Origin: Antribacter gilvus
GTDB lineage: Bacteria > Actinomycetota > Actinomycetes > Actinomycetales > Cellulomonadaceae
DNA: 64,000 nucleotides
Assembly (NCBI RefSeq): GCF_003946865.1
Contig: NZ_QXTH01000010.1
Location: 62,001-126,000, forward strand
Direction of reading: 5' to 3'
Part shown: positions 15,615 through 24,258 of the stretch, one piece after another
Position numbering within the stretch: position 1 is the stretch's first letter
Layout of the letters: each line of letters begins with the position of its first letter
Position numbers and translations under genes: made by a program
Notes under the pieces: model-generated
What the model was told of the DNA's origin: nothing
The model's database searches: none
The model's input: only the letters and a program-made list of their open reading frames with translations

Positions 15615-16874
15615 CTAGCGACGGCCCACGATGCCCTCCAGGACCCGGACGCCTTCGGCGAGCCCGTCCTCCGTGCGGATCGCCGCGCCCACCTCGCCGG
15701 CGCGCACGGCGTAGGAGGACGTGGTGGCGAGGTCGCCGATCCGCTCGGTGAGCCCCGCCGCGATCCGCCTGGCGGCGAGCGGGGCCGGTCCGGCGCCGAT
15801 CGCGTGCACGCGCGCTCCCCAGAACGGCTGGTCCCCGAGGAAGGGGACGATCAGGGTCGGTCTCCCGGCGCGCAGCCCGGCCGCCGTGGACCCCGCTCCC
15901 CCGTGGTGCACGACGGCCGCGACCCGGTCGAAGAGCCAGTCGTGCGGGGCGCCATCGATCACGAGGACGTCGTCGGACGGGGCGGGACCCGGGGCGATGC
16001 CGCCCCAGCCGGTCGCGACGATGCCGCGCAGGCCGTTCGCCCGCAGGGCGGTCAGCACGGCCTCGCGGCGCACGTCGGCGCCCTTGCCGAAGCCCATGGA
16101 GCCGAACCCGACGTAGACGGGCGGGTCGCCTGCCGCGAGGAAGTCGGCGAGCTCGGCGGGCGGCGTCCAGTCGCCGCCGTCCAGGAACCAGTAGCCGGTC
16201 ACGTGGGCCGACGGCGGGTAGTCCGCCGGGACCGGCACCACGTTCCGGCTGTAGGGGTACATCGTGTGGACGGGGCTGCCGTCGGGGTTCTTGAGCGGGT
16301 CGGCGAGCCGGCCGGTGCGGGCCAGCCCCACCTCGCGCCGGAAGTCGTTGATCATCCCGCCGTACATGATCCCGGCCATGCGGTTCATCGCGTAGGTGGC
16401 GCGGTTGCCCCGCGCCCCGAGCGACGCCCCGCCGAAGAACGGCAGGGGGTAGTCGCCGGTGGGCGTGTAGTACGGCAGCGGGAGGGACAGCACACCAGGG
16501 ACGCCGAGCGCCTGGGCGATGTGCGGCCCGGCCAGGCACTTCGGGTGGTGCACGACGACGTCCGGGTGCGCCTCGCGCGCGGCGGCCCAGCACTCGGCGT
16601 TCAGCTCGCGCATCGCGGACTTCATGATGCCGAGGGTCTTGAGCGCGTCGCGCGGCCCGCTGAGCTCGGGCAGCACCTCCTGGAGGAGGCGGAGCATGGT
16701 GGAGCCGGCGGGGCGGTGGGTGACGGTGCCGGGACCGCCGTGGGGCACGAGGTCGGCGAAGCCGTCCGGGACGGCGAGCGTGACGTCGTGACCGTCGCGG
16801 GCGAGCGCCCCGGCGAGGGCTGCGTAGGGCTGGATGTCACCGCGGGTCCCGAAGGACATGATGAGAGCGTGCAC
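15615..16874 (-). CDS. UGT-type glycosyltransferase (GT1, sterol glucosyltransferase-like)
   Basis: The protein has 419 residues from GTG 16874 with GAGGAG upstream. HALIMSFGTRGDIQPYAALAGALARDGHDVTLAVPDG is the classic N-terminal GT-B opening of MGT/UGT enzymes. The C-terminal half has VYVGFGSMGFG and the nucleotide-sugar motif HHGGAGSTAAGLRAGRPTL ending in GDQPFWGARVH. It probably transfers glucose or another sugar to a lipid or small hydrophobic acceptor. It is followed closely by the putative immunity protein gene. Confidence 0.87.
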   Translation of the reverse strand: MHALIMSFGTRGDIQPYAALAGALARDGHDVTLAVPDGFADLVPHGGPGTVTHRPAGSTMLRLLQEVLPELSGPRDALKTLGIMKSAMRELNAECWAAAREAHPDVVVHHPKCLAGPHIAQALGVPGVLSLPLPYYTPTGDYPLPFFGGASLGARGNRATYAMNRMAGIMYGGMINDFRREVGLARTGRLADPLKNPDGSPVHTMYPYSRNVVPVPADYPPSAHVTGYWFLDGGDWTPPAELADFLAAGDPPVYVGFGSMGFGKGADVRREAVLTALRANGLRGIVATGWGGIAPGPAPSDDVLVIDGAPHDWLFDRVAAVVHHGGAGSTAAGLRAGRPTLIVPFLGDQPFWGARVHAIGAGPAPLAARRIAAGLTERIGDLATTSSYAVRAGEVGAAIRTEDGLAEGVRVLEGIVGRR

Positions 16875-17062
16875 GGGCGTGCTCCTCGAGGCTGCCGGCA
16901 GGGCCGCCCGGGGACGGGGCGGCGTCGTCGCCGACCAGACTTCCCGGCACACCTGCGACGACCCTACTCCTGCCGTGGGCGCCTGGGGAGCCCTCGACAT
17001 AAGGCTTGACGCGCCTCACCCCCCGCGCCGACAAGCGCGCCAACAGGCGGTTAAAGAGATAC

Positions 17063-17074
17063 AAAACGTTTAGC
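17063..17074. promoter_or_regulatory. AAAACGTTTAGC site, candidate operator
   Basis: This contains a perfect AAACGTTT palindrome (17064-17071). The 12-base string is identical to the site in front of the CBM2 gene (minus strand of 1226-1237). It lies 41 bases before ATG 17115 and about 190 bases before the glycosyltransferase start on the other strand, so either gene could be the target. Confidence 0.4.
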
Positions 17075-17114
17075 CAGATGTTCGCGATGCGCACGCATCC
17101 CTACCCTGACCAGC

Positions 17115-17600
17115 ATGAACCCACCACTGAACGCACGTGACCGCGGCTTCCAGGCCGCGGCAGTCTTCACGATCGTGGCCGGCGTCGTCATGGCCCTCAT
17201 CGGGATCGCGGCCTGGGGCCTCGTGTCCTCACAGCTCTCCGCGGAGGGCATCACCGTCCACGAGGACTCCACGATGATGGGCGGCGCCCTCGTCGGCGAC
17301 CCGGTCCGCGACCCCTTCACCGCCTATGCCCAGGCGGAGGTCATCGCGGGCCACGCCATGGAAGCGTCGGGCGGCAAGACCTACGCCGAGCTCGACCGCG
17401 AGGACCCCGCACGGAACACCGTCCAGACGGCGGCGTTCCTCCGGGCCTCGCTGTTCACGTCGGTGATCTCGTTCGGGATCTGCGCGCTCGTGATCGGGCT
17501 CGGGATCCTGTTCGTGGTCGTCGGCGGGGCGCTCCGGCGGGTCTCCGCCGTCGACCCGGGTGCCGAGGAGGTGCGGGAGAAGAGCCTGGCCTCGGTCTGA
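17115..17600 (+). CDS. Small two-helix membrane protein, unknown function
   Basis: The protein has 161 residues. One hydrophobic helix is at about 14-38 and another at about 115-138, with a roughly 75-residue loop between them containing VHEDSTMMGGALVGDPVRDPFTAYAQAE. Similar proteins are widespread in Micrococcales as hypothetical membrane proteins. The loop is probably outside the cell. A near-perfect 23-base inverted repeat follows the gene. Confidence 0.7.
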   Translation: MNPPLNARDRGFQAAAVFTIVAGVVMALIGIAAWGLVSSQLSAEGITVHEDSTMMGGALVGDPVRDPFTAYAQAEVIAGHAMEASGGKTYAELDREDPARNTVQTAAFLRASLFTSVISFGICALVIGLGILFVVVGGALRRVSAVDPGAEEVREKSLASV

Positions 17601-17619
17601 CGCCCGCGCCCGTAGTGCC

Positions 17620-17675
17620 GTGGGTACACGCATGGTCGCCTCCGGGCCACGCGAGGCGACCATCCGTGTACCCAC
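17620..17675. terminator. Strong terminator-like inverted repeat
   Basis: The 23-base arms 17620-17642 and 17653-17675 are complementary except for one position. The loop is 10 bases. It starts 20 bases after the membrane protein stop and precedes the zinc-finger gene, whose transcription must begin after it. Confidence 0.8.
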
Positions 17676-17742
17676 AGCGGCTTTATCGGAAGAAATCTCT
17701 CGAAGTGCTGTGACATCCGGTGGGCTCGCGCGTCTGAGCTGC

Positions 17743-18018
17743 ATGGCACACAACGCACCGGCCGCTCTCGCCGTCCCGATCCCCGCGCCGCAGGCCGCCT
17801 GGGGGGTCACGATCGACCGTGTCGTCGGCTGCACCGCCGTCCGCGCGGCGCTGCGCGACTACCTCCGCTCCACCCTGATGCCCGCCGAGCGCCGTCGTCT
17901 CGACGACCACCTGGTCGGCTGCCCGGGCTGCCTGCGCGCGTTCACGGACACGCGTGTGGCCGCCTGGACCAGCCCCGCCACCACCCGCCGCCTGCGGCAG
18001 ACCCGCGTTGCGGCGTAG
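17743..18018 (+). CDS. Small zf-HC2-like (anti-sigma type) zinc-finger protein
   Basis: The protein has 91 residues from ATG 17743. Cys30 and His56-x3-Cys60-x2-Cys63 (HLVGCPGC) match the zinc site of ZAS anti-sigma factors (CxnHxxxCxxC). A helix with YLRSTLMPAERRRLDDHLVGC is typical. No membrane helix follows and no ECF sigma gene is adjacent, so the partner is unknown. It might act as a soluble redox-sensitive regulator. It is convergent with the DUF1905 gene, with six bases between the stops. Confidence 0.6.
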   Translation: MAHNAPAALAVPIPAPQAAWGVTIDRVVGCTAVRAALRDYLRSTLMPAERRRLDDHLVGCPGCLRAFTDTRVAAWTSPATTRRLRQTRVAA

Positions 18019-18024
18019 GGACGC

Positions 18025-18312
18025 TCAGCGGCGGGCGACCCGCATCGACACCTGGACCAGGTCGCCCTCCCCGACGCCCTCCGCCCGCTGGACGGCGACC
18101 TTCACGGGGAGCAGGTACTGGCCGTCCTTGGGGAAGAGCGCCGTGGTGAACTCGGTGCCCCCGATCGTCGCGACCACCGGGACCTGGCCCCAGTAGACGA
18201 CGTCGCGCGCCGCCTCACGGATGTCGTCGCTGTCGTCCTCGGGGATCGCCACGAAGAAGTACGGCGCCGGGCCGCGCCACTCGACGACCGGGCCGGTGAA
18301 GGTCCACTCCAT
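18025..18312 (-). CDS. DUF1905 domain protein
   Basis: The 95-residue protein (FTGPVVEWRGPAPYFFVAIPEDDSDDIR, VPVVATIGGTEFTTALFPKDGQYLLPVK) is a complete DUF1905 domain of β-barrel type. The function is unknown. It starts 28 bases after the type VII ATPase stop on the same strand, so it may be read from that operon, although it is a common stand-alone housekeeping protein. Confidence 0.85.
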   Translation of the reverse strand: MEWTFTGPVVEWRGPAPYFFVAIPEDDSDDIREAARDVVYWGQVPVVATIGGTEFTTALFPKDGQYLLPVKVAVQRAEGVGEGDLVQVSMRVARR

Positions 18313-18340
18313 GCGCCCAGTGTGCCCGGCCCCGCGCCGC

Positions 18341-21300
18341 TCAGGACAGGGGCGCGTCGGACGGCGCCGTCGGCGTCGTCGGCGTCGTCGTCGGCACCAG
18401 GAGCGTCACGAGGTCGCCGGTGCCGAGGTGCACCAGCGCCCGCCCGGGCGTCACCTGGGACGACACGGACGAGCGTGGCAGGCGCACGCCCACCAGGTCG
18501 CCGTCGAGCGGAGCCTGCGGGCTCAGCAGCGCTCCCCGCCGGCCCTTCTTGGCGTCCACCTGCCACCCGGAGAAGCCCGACGCGACCTCCGTCGCGTCGC
18601 CGCCGAGGACCAGGCCGCGCCGGTGGTCCTGCGCCGTGCGCAGGAAGGAACGCAGCCAGGCCTTGGCCGGGACGTCCTGCAGCAGGCCGCCGTCGTCCAC
18701 GACGAGGACCACGGGCGTGCCGTCGGGGTCCAGGTGCGGGGCGAGGTCGTCCTCGGTGAGCTCGGTCCCGGTCAGCATCGCGCGGACGCCGGGGCGTCCG
18801 TCGAGGTCGCGCAGCGTGCTCGGCCGCGGCGCGAGGACCACGAGCTCGGTGCCTCCCCGCAGCAGGGACTCCGCCATCACGGCGAGCAGCGTGCTGCGGC
18901 CCGACCGGGCGGGACCGGCCACGATGAACGTGGGCGCGTCGCCGGCGAGGTCCATGCCGAGCGCGGCGAGCTGGTCGCCGCCCACGCCCACCATCGCCCA
19001 CATCGGCCTCGCGGCCTCCGGACCGGCGTACGCGTAGGCGGCGTCGAGCGTGATGGTCGAGGGCAGGTCGTCCACGCGGAACGGGCCCGTGCCGGGCACC
19101 ACCTGCTCGCGCTCCCGCACGACGGCGGAGAGCCCGCGCACTGCGTCGGTCTGACCGCGTCCGCCCGGGTCGTGCCCGACGATCGCCACCTGCACCTCGC
19201 GCCCCGTCCCACCTCGGAAGGCCCGCCCCGGGAGGATCTCCTCGGGCAGCTTGCGGTAGGCGATGCCCGCCATGCCCGCGTCGGCCCGGTCGGTGAGGCG
19301 CAGCACCAGGACGTCGTCGGTCAGGACGCTCATCCGGCTGGTCAGCAGCGTCCGGTCGCCCGCCACCAGAAGGTGCACGCCCGCGCTCGCGCCGTCGCGC
19401 AGCAGCTCGTGGACGATGTCCACGAGAGCCCCGTTGTCGACCTCGCCGAAGGACGACACGAAGCTCTCCCAGCGGTCGACCAGGAGCAGCACACGCGGCA
19501 GGCGCTCGTGCGCGGGCGCCAGCGAGCGCTGCTCGGTCACGTTCGCGTAGTTGCCCTGCGACAGCACCTGCTGGCGCCGGGCGAGCTCGGCGCGAAGGCG
19601 GTTCAGCAGCCGGGCGGCGCGGTCGGCCTGGGTGCGCTGCACGACGGCGCCGGTGTGCGGCAGCTCGTCGAGGACGGCGAGAGCGCCGTTGCCGCAGTCG
19701 ACGGCGTACACGTGGAGGTCCCGGACCGGGTTCGCCAGGGCCGCCGCGACCGCCGTCGTGCGCAGCACCGTGGACCGGCCCGAGCCCGGGGCGCCGACGA
19801 CATACCGGTGCCCGAACGTGTCCAGGTCGATCGTCGCGGGCTCCTGGCGCTGCGCCCCCGGGTCGTCCTCCAGGCCCCACGCGAACGTGCCAGGCGCCGC
19901 GGGCGCCGCGAGCCCTGAGAGCTCCCCTGGCTCCGCGAGCACCCCGGGCGCCGCGCCCTTCCCAGGCTGCCCGCGCTCCCCCAGCTCGGCGAGCGTGAGC
20001 AGGCCGGGCAGCGCCGGGAGCCAGGGGCTGCGCGGGACGGGATGGCCGCCGAGCGCCGCCGCCTCGCGCAGCGTGGTGACGATCGCCGACAGGTCGGTGT
20101 CGTCCTCGACGCGGCGAGCGGCCCGCGGCCGGGCGGGCGCCGGCTCGCCGAGCCCGGAGGGCAGCAGCCGCGCCACGAACGGCGGCTCGACCTCCACGGC
20201 CTCCGTGCGGCGCAGGCGCCGTCCGCCCACCCGGGCCGCCTGGAACGGCACCAGCGACGAGTGCCCCAGCCGCGCGTAGGCGCGACCGGGCTGAGACTTC
20301 GCGATCTGGGCCGCCTCGGGGGCGTCGATGACGTCGGACGACTCGCTCGTGTCCGTCATGCGCAGCGCGACCCGGAGGTTCGTGTTCGCACGGATCGCCG
20401 GCGAGATCACGCCCGACGGCCGCTGCGTGGCCAGGATCAGGTGGATCCCGAGCGAGCGCCCGCGCTGGGCGATGTTCACCAGCCCGTCCACGAAGTCCGG
20501 CAGCTCCTTGGCCATCGCGGCGAACTCGTCGATGACGATGAGCAGCCGGGGCAGCGTCGGCCCGGCGTGGCCGCGGCGCTGGGCGTCGAGGTAGTCCTCC
20601 AGGTCCTTCGCGCCGGCGGCGGAGAGCACGTGCTCGCGGTGGGTCAGCTCGGCGCGGAGCGAGTCGAGGGCGCGCTCCACGAGGTGCGAGTCGAGGTCCG
20701 TGACCATGCCGACGGTGTGCGGCAGCAGGGCGCACTGGCTGAAGGCGGCGCCGCCCTTGTAGTCGACCAGGACGAACGTCATGGTCTCCGGCGGGTTCGC
20801 CACGGCGAGGGAGGCCACGACCGTCTGCAGGAACTCCGACTTTCCCGAGCCCGTGGTCCCGGCCACCAGCCCGTGCGGACCGTCCTTCACGAGGTCGAGG
20901 GCGAACGGCCCGTCCAGCGACACGCCGACGACGGCTCGGGTCGTCCCGCTGCCGGACCGCCAGCGGGCGACGACCTGCTCCGGCTCGAGGTCCTCGATCC
21001 CGAGCACCTCGACCAGGCGCGCGGAGTCCGGGATCAGCCCCTCCGACTCGGTCGCGCTCACGTCACGCACCGGGGCGACGGCCCGCGCCACCTCCTCGAA
21101 CCAGTCGTCCGCCACCTCGTCGACGAGGATCCGGCCGAGGTCGTCGAGGTTCTGACGGCGCAGCAGCATCCCGCCCTCGGCACGGGCGTGCGCCACGACC
21201 GTGCACTCCTCGGGCAGCAGCTTCTCGTCGCCGTCGAGGCAGACCACGCTGACCCCGACCGCGGGTCCGTCCCGCAGGATCGTCACCACTCCCGGCAGGG

Positions 21301-22807
21301 CGCGCAGCCGCCGCGCGCCGTCGAGCACCACGACGATCTCGGGCGCGAACGCCGTCGTGCGCCCGGACGCCTTCTCGCTCGCGGCGCGCCGCTCGGCGAC
21401 GAGCGCCCCGAGCTCCGCGACCCTGGCCGCGAGCGTCTGGGTCGTGGCACCGATCGTCGCGACGGTGTCCTGGCCGAGCGCGGGCCGCAGGTGCGGCAAC
21501 CAGGCCGCCCACGCCCACTCGTCCAGGTGCTCCGGCGACGTGAGCACGTACAGCTGGACGTCGCGCGGGCTCTGCAGCACGCCGAGCTGCCCGACGAGCC
21601 AGCGCGCCCGGCTGCGTGGCCAGTCCCCCGGTCCGGCGATCCCCACCACGCCCGCGTCGCGCAGCCCCACCGTCACGGGCACGGCGGGGAGCGTGGCCTG
21701 GGTCTTGCGCCGGTGCTCGGGCTCGTTCAGGTCCTCGACCTCGACCCGGCTGGTGGCGTCGGCGAGGCCGAGCCGGACCGCGAGGTGGTCGGCGTCGGTG
21801 GGACGCCGCTCCCACAGCCGGCGGGTCGGCGTGGTCGCGATGGTGCGGAGCTCGGCCGCGCCGGGGCTCGACAGCCGGCGTCGGTGCTGCTCCCGCCGCG
21901 CGGCCTCGAGCACCTCGGCCTCCAGCGCGGTGCGCTCTGCGGCGTGCTCGCGGAGCAGGTCGCGGTGCGACCGCACCCCGTTGCGGCGGGCGGTCCACCA
22001 GGAGCCCACCGCCATGAGCGGCGACGCGAGCGCCAGCATGAGGAACATGGGCGACTGGAACACCAGCGCCGTCACGACGCCCAGGACTGCGGGCATCGCC
22101 GCCGCCAGCCACGGCAGCGGGTTGCGGGTGGGCGGCGGAGGCGGGGCGGGCAGCCGGAACCTGGTCCCGCTGAGCGGCGGCAGGAGCCGCGGCGGCCGGT
22201 TGTAGTCGAGCGTCCCGTCGCCGGGCCGCAGGTCGGCGTCGGGCCGCGCCGCGGGCTGGACCGTGAGGGCGCTCCCGCCGAGGGTCAGCTGCGTCCCGGC
22301 GGTCCACCGGACCTCCTCCTCGCCGAGCGGCTCGTCGAGCGTGTCGAGCGTGACGGCCCGGCTCGCCGAGCGCGGGTCGAGAACCCGGCGCACGCGGACC
22401 CCGCCGTCGAACCCGACGACGACGGCGACCTGGGCGCGTCCGCCCTCTGCCGGCTGGTCGATCAGCAGCCGCCCGGCGTCGGCCTGGACCACCGTCTCGC
22501 CGACGCCGAGGCGCACGACGGTGCCCGCCCCGGCCCCGCCCGTGACGCACAGGTCGACGGGCCCGGCGGCGGGCTCGGGCGGTGGCGCGCCGCCGAACCG
22601 GAGGAGCGCGCCGTCCCTCAGCCCGGCGTCGGCGGCCGCGGCGCCCGCGTCGACGGGCCTGCCGTCGACGGTCGCGGCGGCGCCCCGCGGGGCGCCGACC
22701 TCGGCGCCCAGCCGCTCCAGGAGGTCGGCCGCGGTGACGCGCTCGTCGGAGTCCACGAGCACGAGAGCCGCACGCGGCCCGTGCTCGACCGTCAGGTGGA
22801 CCCGCAC
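18341..22807 (-). CDS. Type VII secretion FtsK/SpoIIIE ATPase, EssC/EccC-like
   Basis: The protein has 1488 residues if started at GTG 22807, one base after the upstream stop. The first 185 residues form two small β-rich domains resembling the FHA-like N-terminus of EssC. Two membrane helices lie around 232-270. Three FtsK/SpoIIIE modules follow. Module 1 has a full Walker A GTTGSGKS (650-657) and Walker B LLIVIDEF (755-762). Module 2 has GAPGSGRS (1005-1012) and LLLVDRWE. Module 3 has GPARSGRS (1298-1305). In modules 2 and 3 the catalytic Lys is Arg, so only module 1 is likely to hydrolyse ATP well. It would drive export of WXG100-type substrates encoded upstream. Domain order is that of EssC/EccC, not of FtsK. 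Confidence 0.9.
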   Translation of the reverse strand: MRVHLTVEHGPRAALVLVDSDERVTAADLLERLGAEVGAPRGAAATVDGRPVDAGAAAADAGLRDGALLRFGGAPPPEPAAGPVDLCVTGGAGAGTVVRLGVGETVVQADAGRLLIDQPAEGGRAQVAVVVGFDGGVRVRRVLDPRSASRAVTLDTLDEPLGEEEVRWTAGTQLTLGGSALTVQPAARPDADLRPGDGTLDYNRPPRLLPPLSGTRFRLPAPPPPPTRNPLPWLAAAMPAVLGVVTALVFQSPMFLMLALASPLMAVGSWWTARRNGVRSHRDLLREHAAERTALEAEVLEAARREQHRRRLSSPGAAELRTIATTPTRRLWERRPTDADHLAVRLGLADATSRVEVEDLNEPEHRRKTQATLPAVPVTVGLRDAGVVGIAGPGDWPRSRARWLVGQLGVLQSPRDVQLYVLTSPEHLDEWAWAAWLPHLRPALGQDTVATIGATTQTLAARVAELGALVAERRAASEKASGRTTAFAPEIVVVLDGARRLRALPGVVTILRDGPAVGVSVVCLDGDEKLLPEECTVVAHARAEGGMLLRRQNLDDLGRILVDEVADDWFEEVARAVAPVRDVSATESEGLIPDSARLVEVLGIEDLEPEQVVARWRSGSGTTRAVVGVSLDGPFALDLVKDGPHGLVAGTTGSGKSEFLQTVVASLAVANPPETMTFVLVDYKGGAAFSQCALLPHTVGMVTDLDSHLVERALDSLRAELTHREHVLSAAGAKDLEDYLDAQRRGHAGPTLPRLLIVIDEFAAMAKELPDFVDGLVNIAQRGRSLGIHLILATQRPSGVISPAIRANTNLRVALRMTDTSESSDVIDAPEAAQIAKSQPGRAYARLGHSSLVPFQAARVGGRRLRRTEAVEVEPPFVARLLPSGLGEPAPARPRAARRVEDDTDLSAIVTTLREAAALGGHPVPRSPWLPALPGLLTLAELGERGQPGKGAAPGVLAEPGELSGLAAPAAPGTFAWGLEDDPGAQRQEPATIDLDTFGHRYVVGAPGSGRSTVLRTTAVAAALANPVRDLHVYAVDCGNGALAVLDELPHTGAVVQRTQADRAARLLNRLRAELARRQQVLSQGNYANVTEQRSLAPAHERLPRVLLLVDRWESFVSSFGEVDNGALVDIVHELLRDGASAGVHLLVAGDRTLLTSRMSVLTDDVLVLRLTDRADAGMAGIAYRKLPEEILPGRAFRGGTGREVQVAIVGHDPGGRGQTDAVRGLSAVVREREQVVPGTGPFRVDDLPSTITLDAAYAYAGPEAARPMWAMVGVGGDQLAALGMDLAGDAPTFIVAGPARSGRSTLLAVMAESLLRGGTELVVLAPRPSTLRDLDGRPGVRAMLTGTELTEDDLAPHLDPDGTPVVLVVDDGGLLQDVPAKAWLRSFLRTAQDHRRGLVLGGDATEVASGFSGWQVDAKKGRRGALLSPQAPLDGDLVGVRLPRSSVSSQVTPGRALVHLGTGDLVTLLVPTTTPTTPTAPSDAPLS

Positions 22808-22808
22808 G

Positions 22809-24224
22809 TCACTTGCCGCCCTTGCGTGCCGACGGGCCGTCGACGTACCGGACGTCCGGCAGGAAGCTGCTGCGCAGCCAGCCCTCGCCGTCGACGGTGA
22901 ACCGCCACCGCGCCGTCGGGACCGCACCCAGCACCACGACGACCCAGCGGAACGCCGGGCTCGCGAACCGCTGGGCGAGCATCGCCTGCTGGGCCGTCGA
23001 CGGCGCCTGCGCGAGCACGAGCACCCCGTGGCCCTCGCTCTCCAGCTCGGGGACGAGCTGCTCCAGGTGCGCGAGGTGCTCCACCGACTCCTGCTGCGGC
23101 ATCCCGTTGCCCACCACCACGACGCGCGGGTCGTCCGACCACGGGTTCGCCGTCAGCTCGCCGAGCCACCGGCGCAGCACCTCGTGCTTGGCCCGGGTCG
23201 GGCCGTCGAGGCTGATGGTCCCGCGCGCCGCGGAGAAGTCGACGAGCACCCGGCCCGTCTCGGCCATGCCGACGGTCACGAGCCGGGCGAACCGCGTCGT
23301 CGGCTCCTCCGACGCGGGGGCCGACTGGAGCCGCGCCAGCGGGGCGGCCCAGCTCTGCCCGTCCTCCGACGCGACCCACGGCACCGGCGCGGGCGAGACC
23401 GGCCCGGCGAGCCGCAGCCGCAGCCCGGACCCCTCGACGAACACTCCCGCCAGGCGGGGGACGTCCGTCCCGTCGCGCTCGCACGAGGCGACCAGGACGC
23501 GCAGCGCCCGGTCCACCATCCAGGACGACGACGTGTCGGGGCGCAGGAGGCTGTCGTCGAACGGCTCCTCGGCCGCGGCGGCGGCCCGACGGCGCAGCAG
23601 GTACCAGACGCCGGCCGCGAGCGCCGCGAGCACGAGCAGGGCCAGGACGACGAGGAGGACCGGGGAGCCTCCGTCACCCTCGGACGTGCCGCCGCCGGCC
23701 GCCTCGCCGGGCGAGGTCTCCTCGGTGCCGCTGGGCTCGGCGGACGACGTCGCGCCGTCGTCCTCCGGGGTCGCCGTACCCGCTCTCGACTCCTCGCTGC
23801 CCGGGGCGGGCGACAGCCGGGGGGTGCGCGGCGTCACGAGCGCGGTCGGGAGGGGACCGGACTCAAGGCCGGGACCGTCCGCGCCGTCGGGCATGACCAG
23901 GACCCACCCGGGAAGGAGGACCGACGGGTCGGTGAGCGCGAGGCCGTCGGGCTGGATACGGCCCTCGTTGAGGTCGAAGATCTCCTGGTACCGGTTGCCG
24001 TCGCCGAGGAACCGCTGGGCGATCTCGAAGAGGAACTCCGGCTCACCGTCGGTGATCGTGGGGACGACGTAGTAGGTGACGTCCTCCTGCTCGGCCGACC
24101 GCAGGCTCGCGGCGGGCCCGGCGGGGGCCGCCGCGGCGGGAGCGGCCGTCAGCGCGGTGAGAGTGAGGGCGAGGCAGGCGGCGGCCGTGATGACGGCGAG
24201 CCGGCCGGCGGCGGTGGGACGCAC
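22809..24224 (-). CDS. Membrane protein with extracellular LysM-like domain, type VII locus component
   Basis: The protein has 471 residues from GTG 24224 (GGAG upstream). Residues 1-33 are a signal peptide. Residues 50-112 resemble a LysM module (YYVVPTITDGEPEFLFEIAQRFLG, YQEIFDLNEG, LPGWVLVMPD), suggesting peptidoglycan contact. A Ser/Thr/Glu/Pro-rich spacer follows. A helix at 188-210 crosses the membrane. A 260-residue cytoplasmic domain of unknown type includes HVLVLAQAPST-like and RVVVVGNGMP segments. It lies one base upstream of the ATPase gene. It could be the wall-spanning part of a reduced secretion machine. No EccB or EccD similarity is evident. Confidence 0.75.
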   Translation of the reverse strand: MRPTAAGRLAVITAAACLALTLTALTAAPAAAAPAGPAASLRSAEQEDVTYYVVPTITDGEPEFLFEIAQRFLGDGNRYQEIFDLNEGRIQPDGLALTDPSVLLPGWVLVMPDGADGPGLESGPLPTALVTPRTPRLSPAPGSEESRAGTATPEDDGATSSAEPSGTEETSPGEAAGGGTSEGDGGSPVLLVVLALLVLAALAAGVWYLLRRRAAAAAEEPFDDSLLRPDTSSSWMVDRALRVLVASCERDGTDVPRLAGVFVEGSGLRLRLAGPVSPAPVPWVASEDGQSWAAPLARLQSAPASEEPTTRFARLVTVGMAETGRVLVDFSAARGTISLDGPTRAKHEVLRRWLGELTANPWSDDPRVVVVGNGMPQQESVEHLAHLEQLVPELESEGHGVLVLAQAPSTAQQAMLAQRFASPAFRWVVVVLGAVPTARWRFTVDGEGWLRSSFLPDVRYVDGPSARKGGK

Positions 24225-24258
24225 GGTTGCTCCGAATCGAGGGCAGAAGAAGGTGAGG

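Noticed and set aside
18102-22900. Very long open frames opposite or out of frame with the type VII ATPase gene (about 880-950 codons)
   Set aside because: They are GC-skew shadows. The translations are Arg/Ala/Gly-rich without motifs, while the ATPase frame holds clear Walker motifs.
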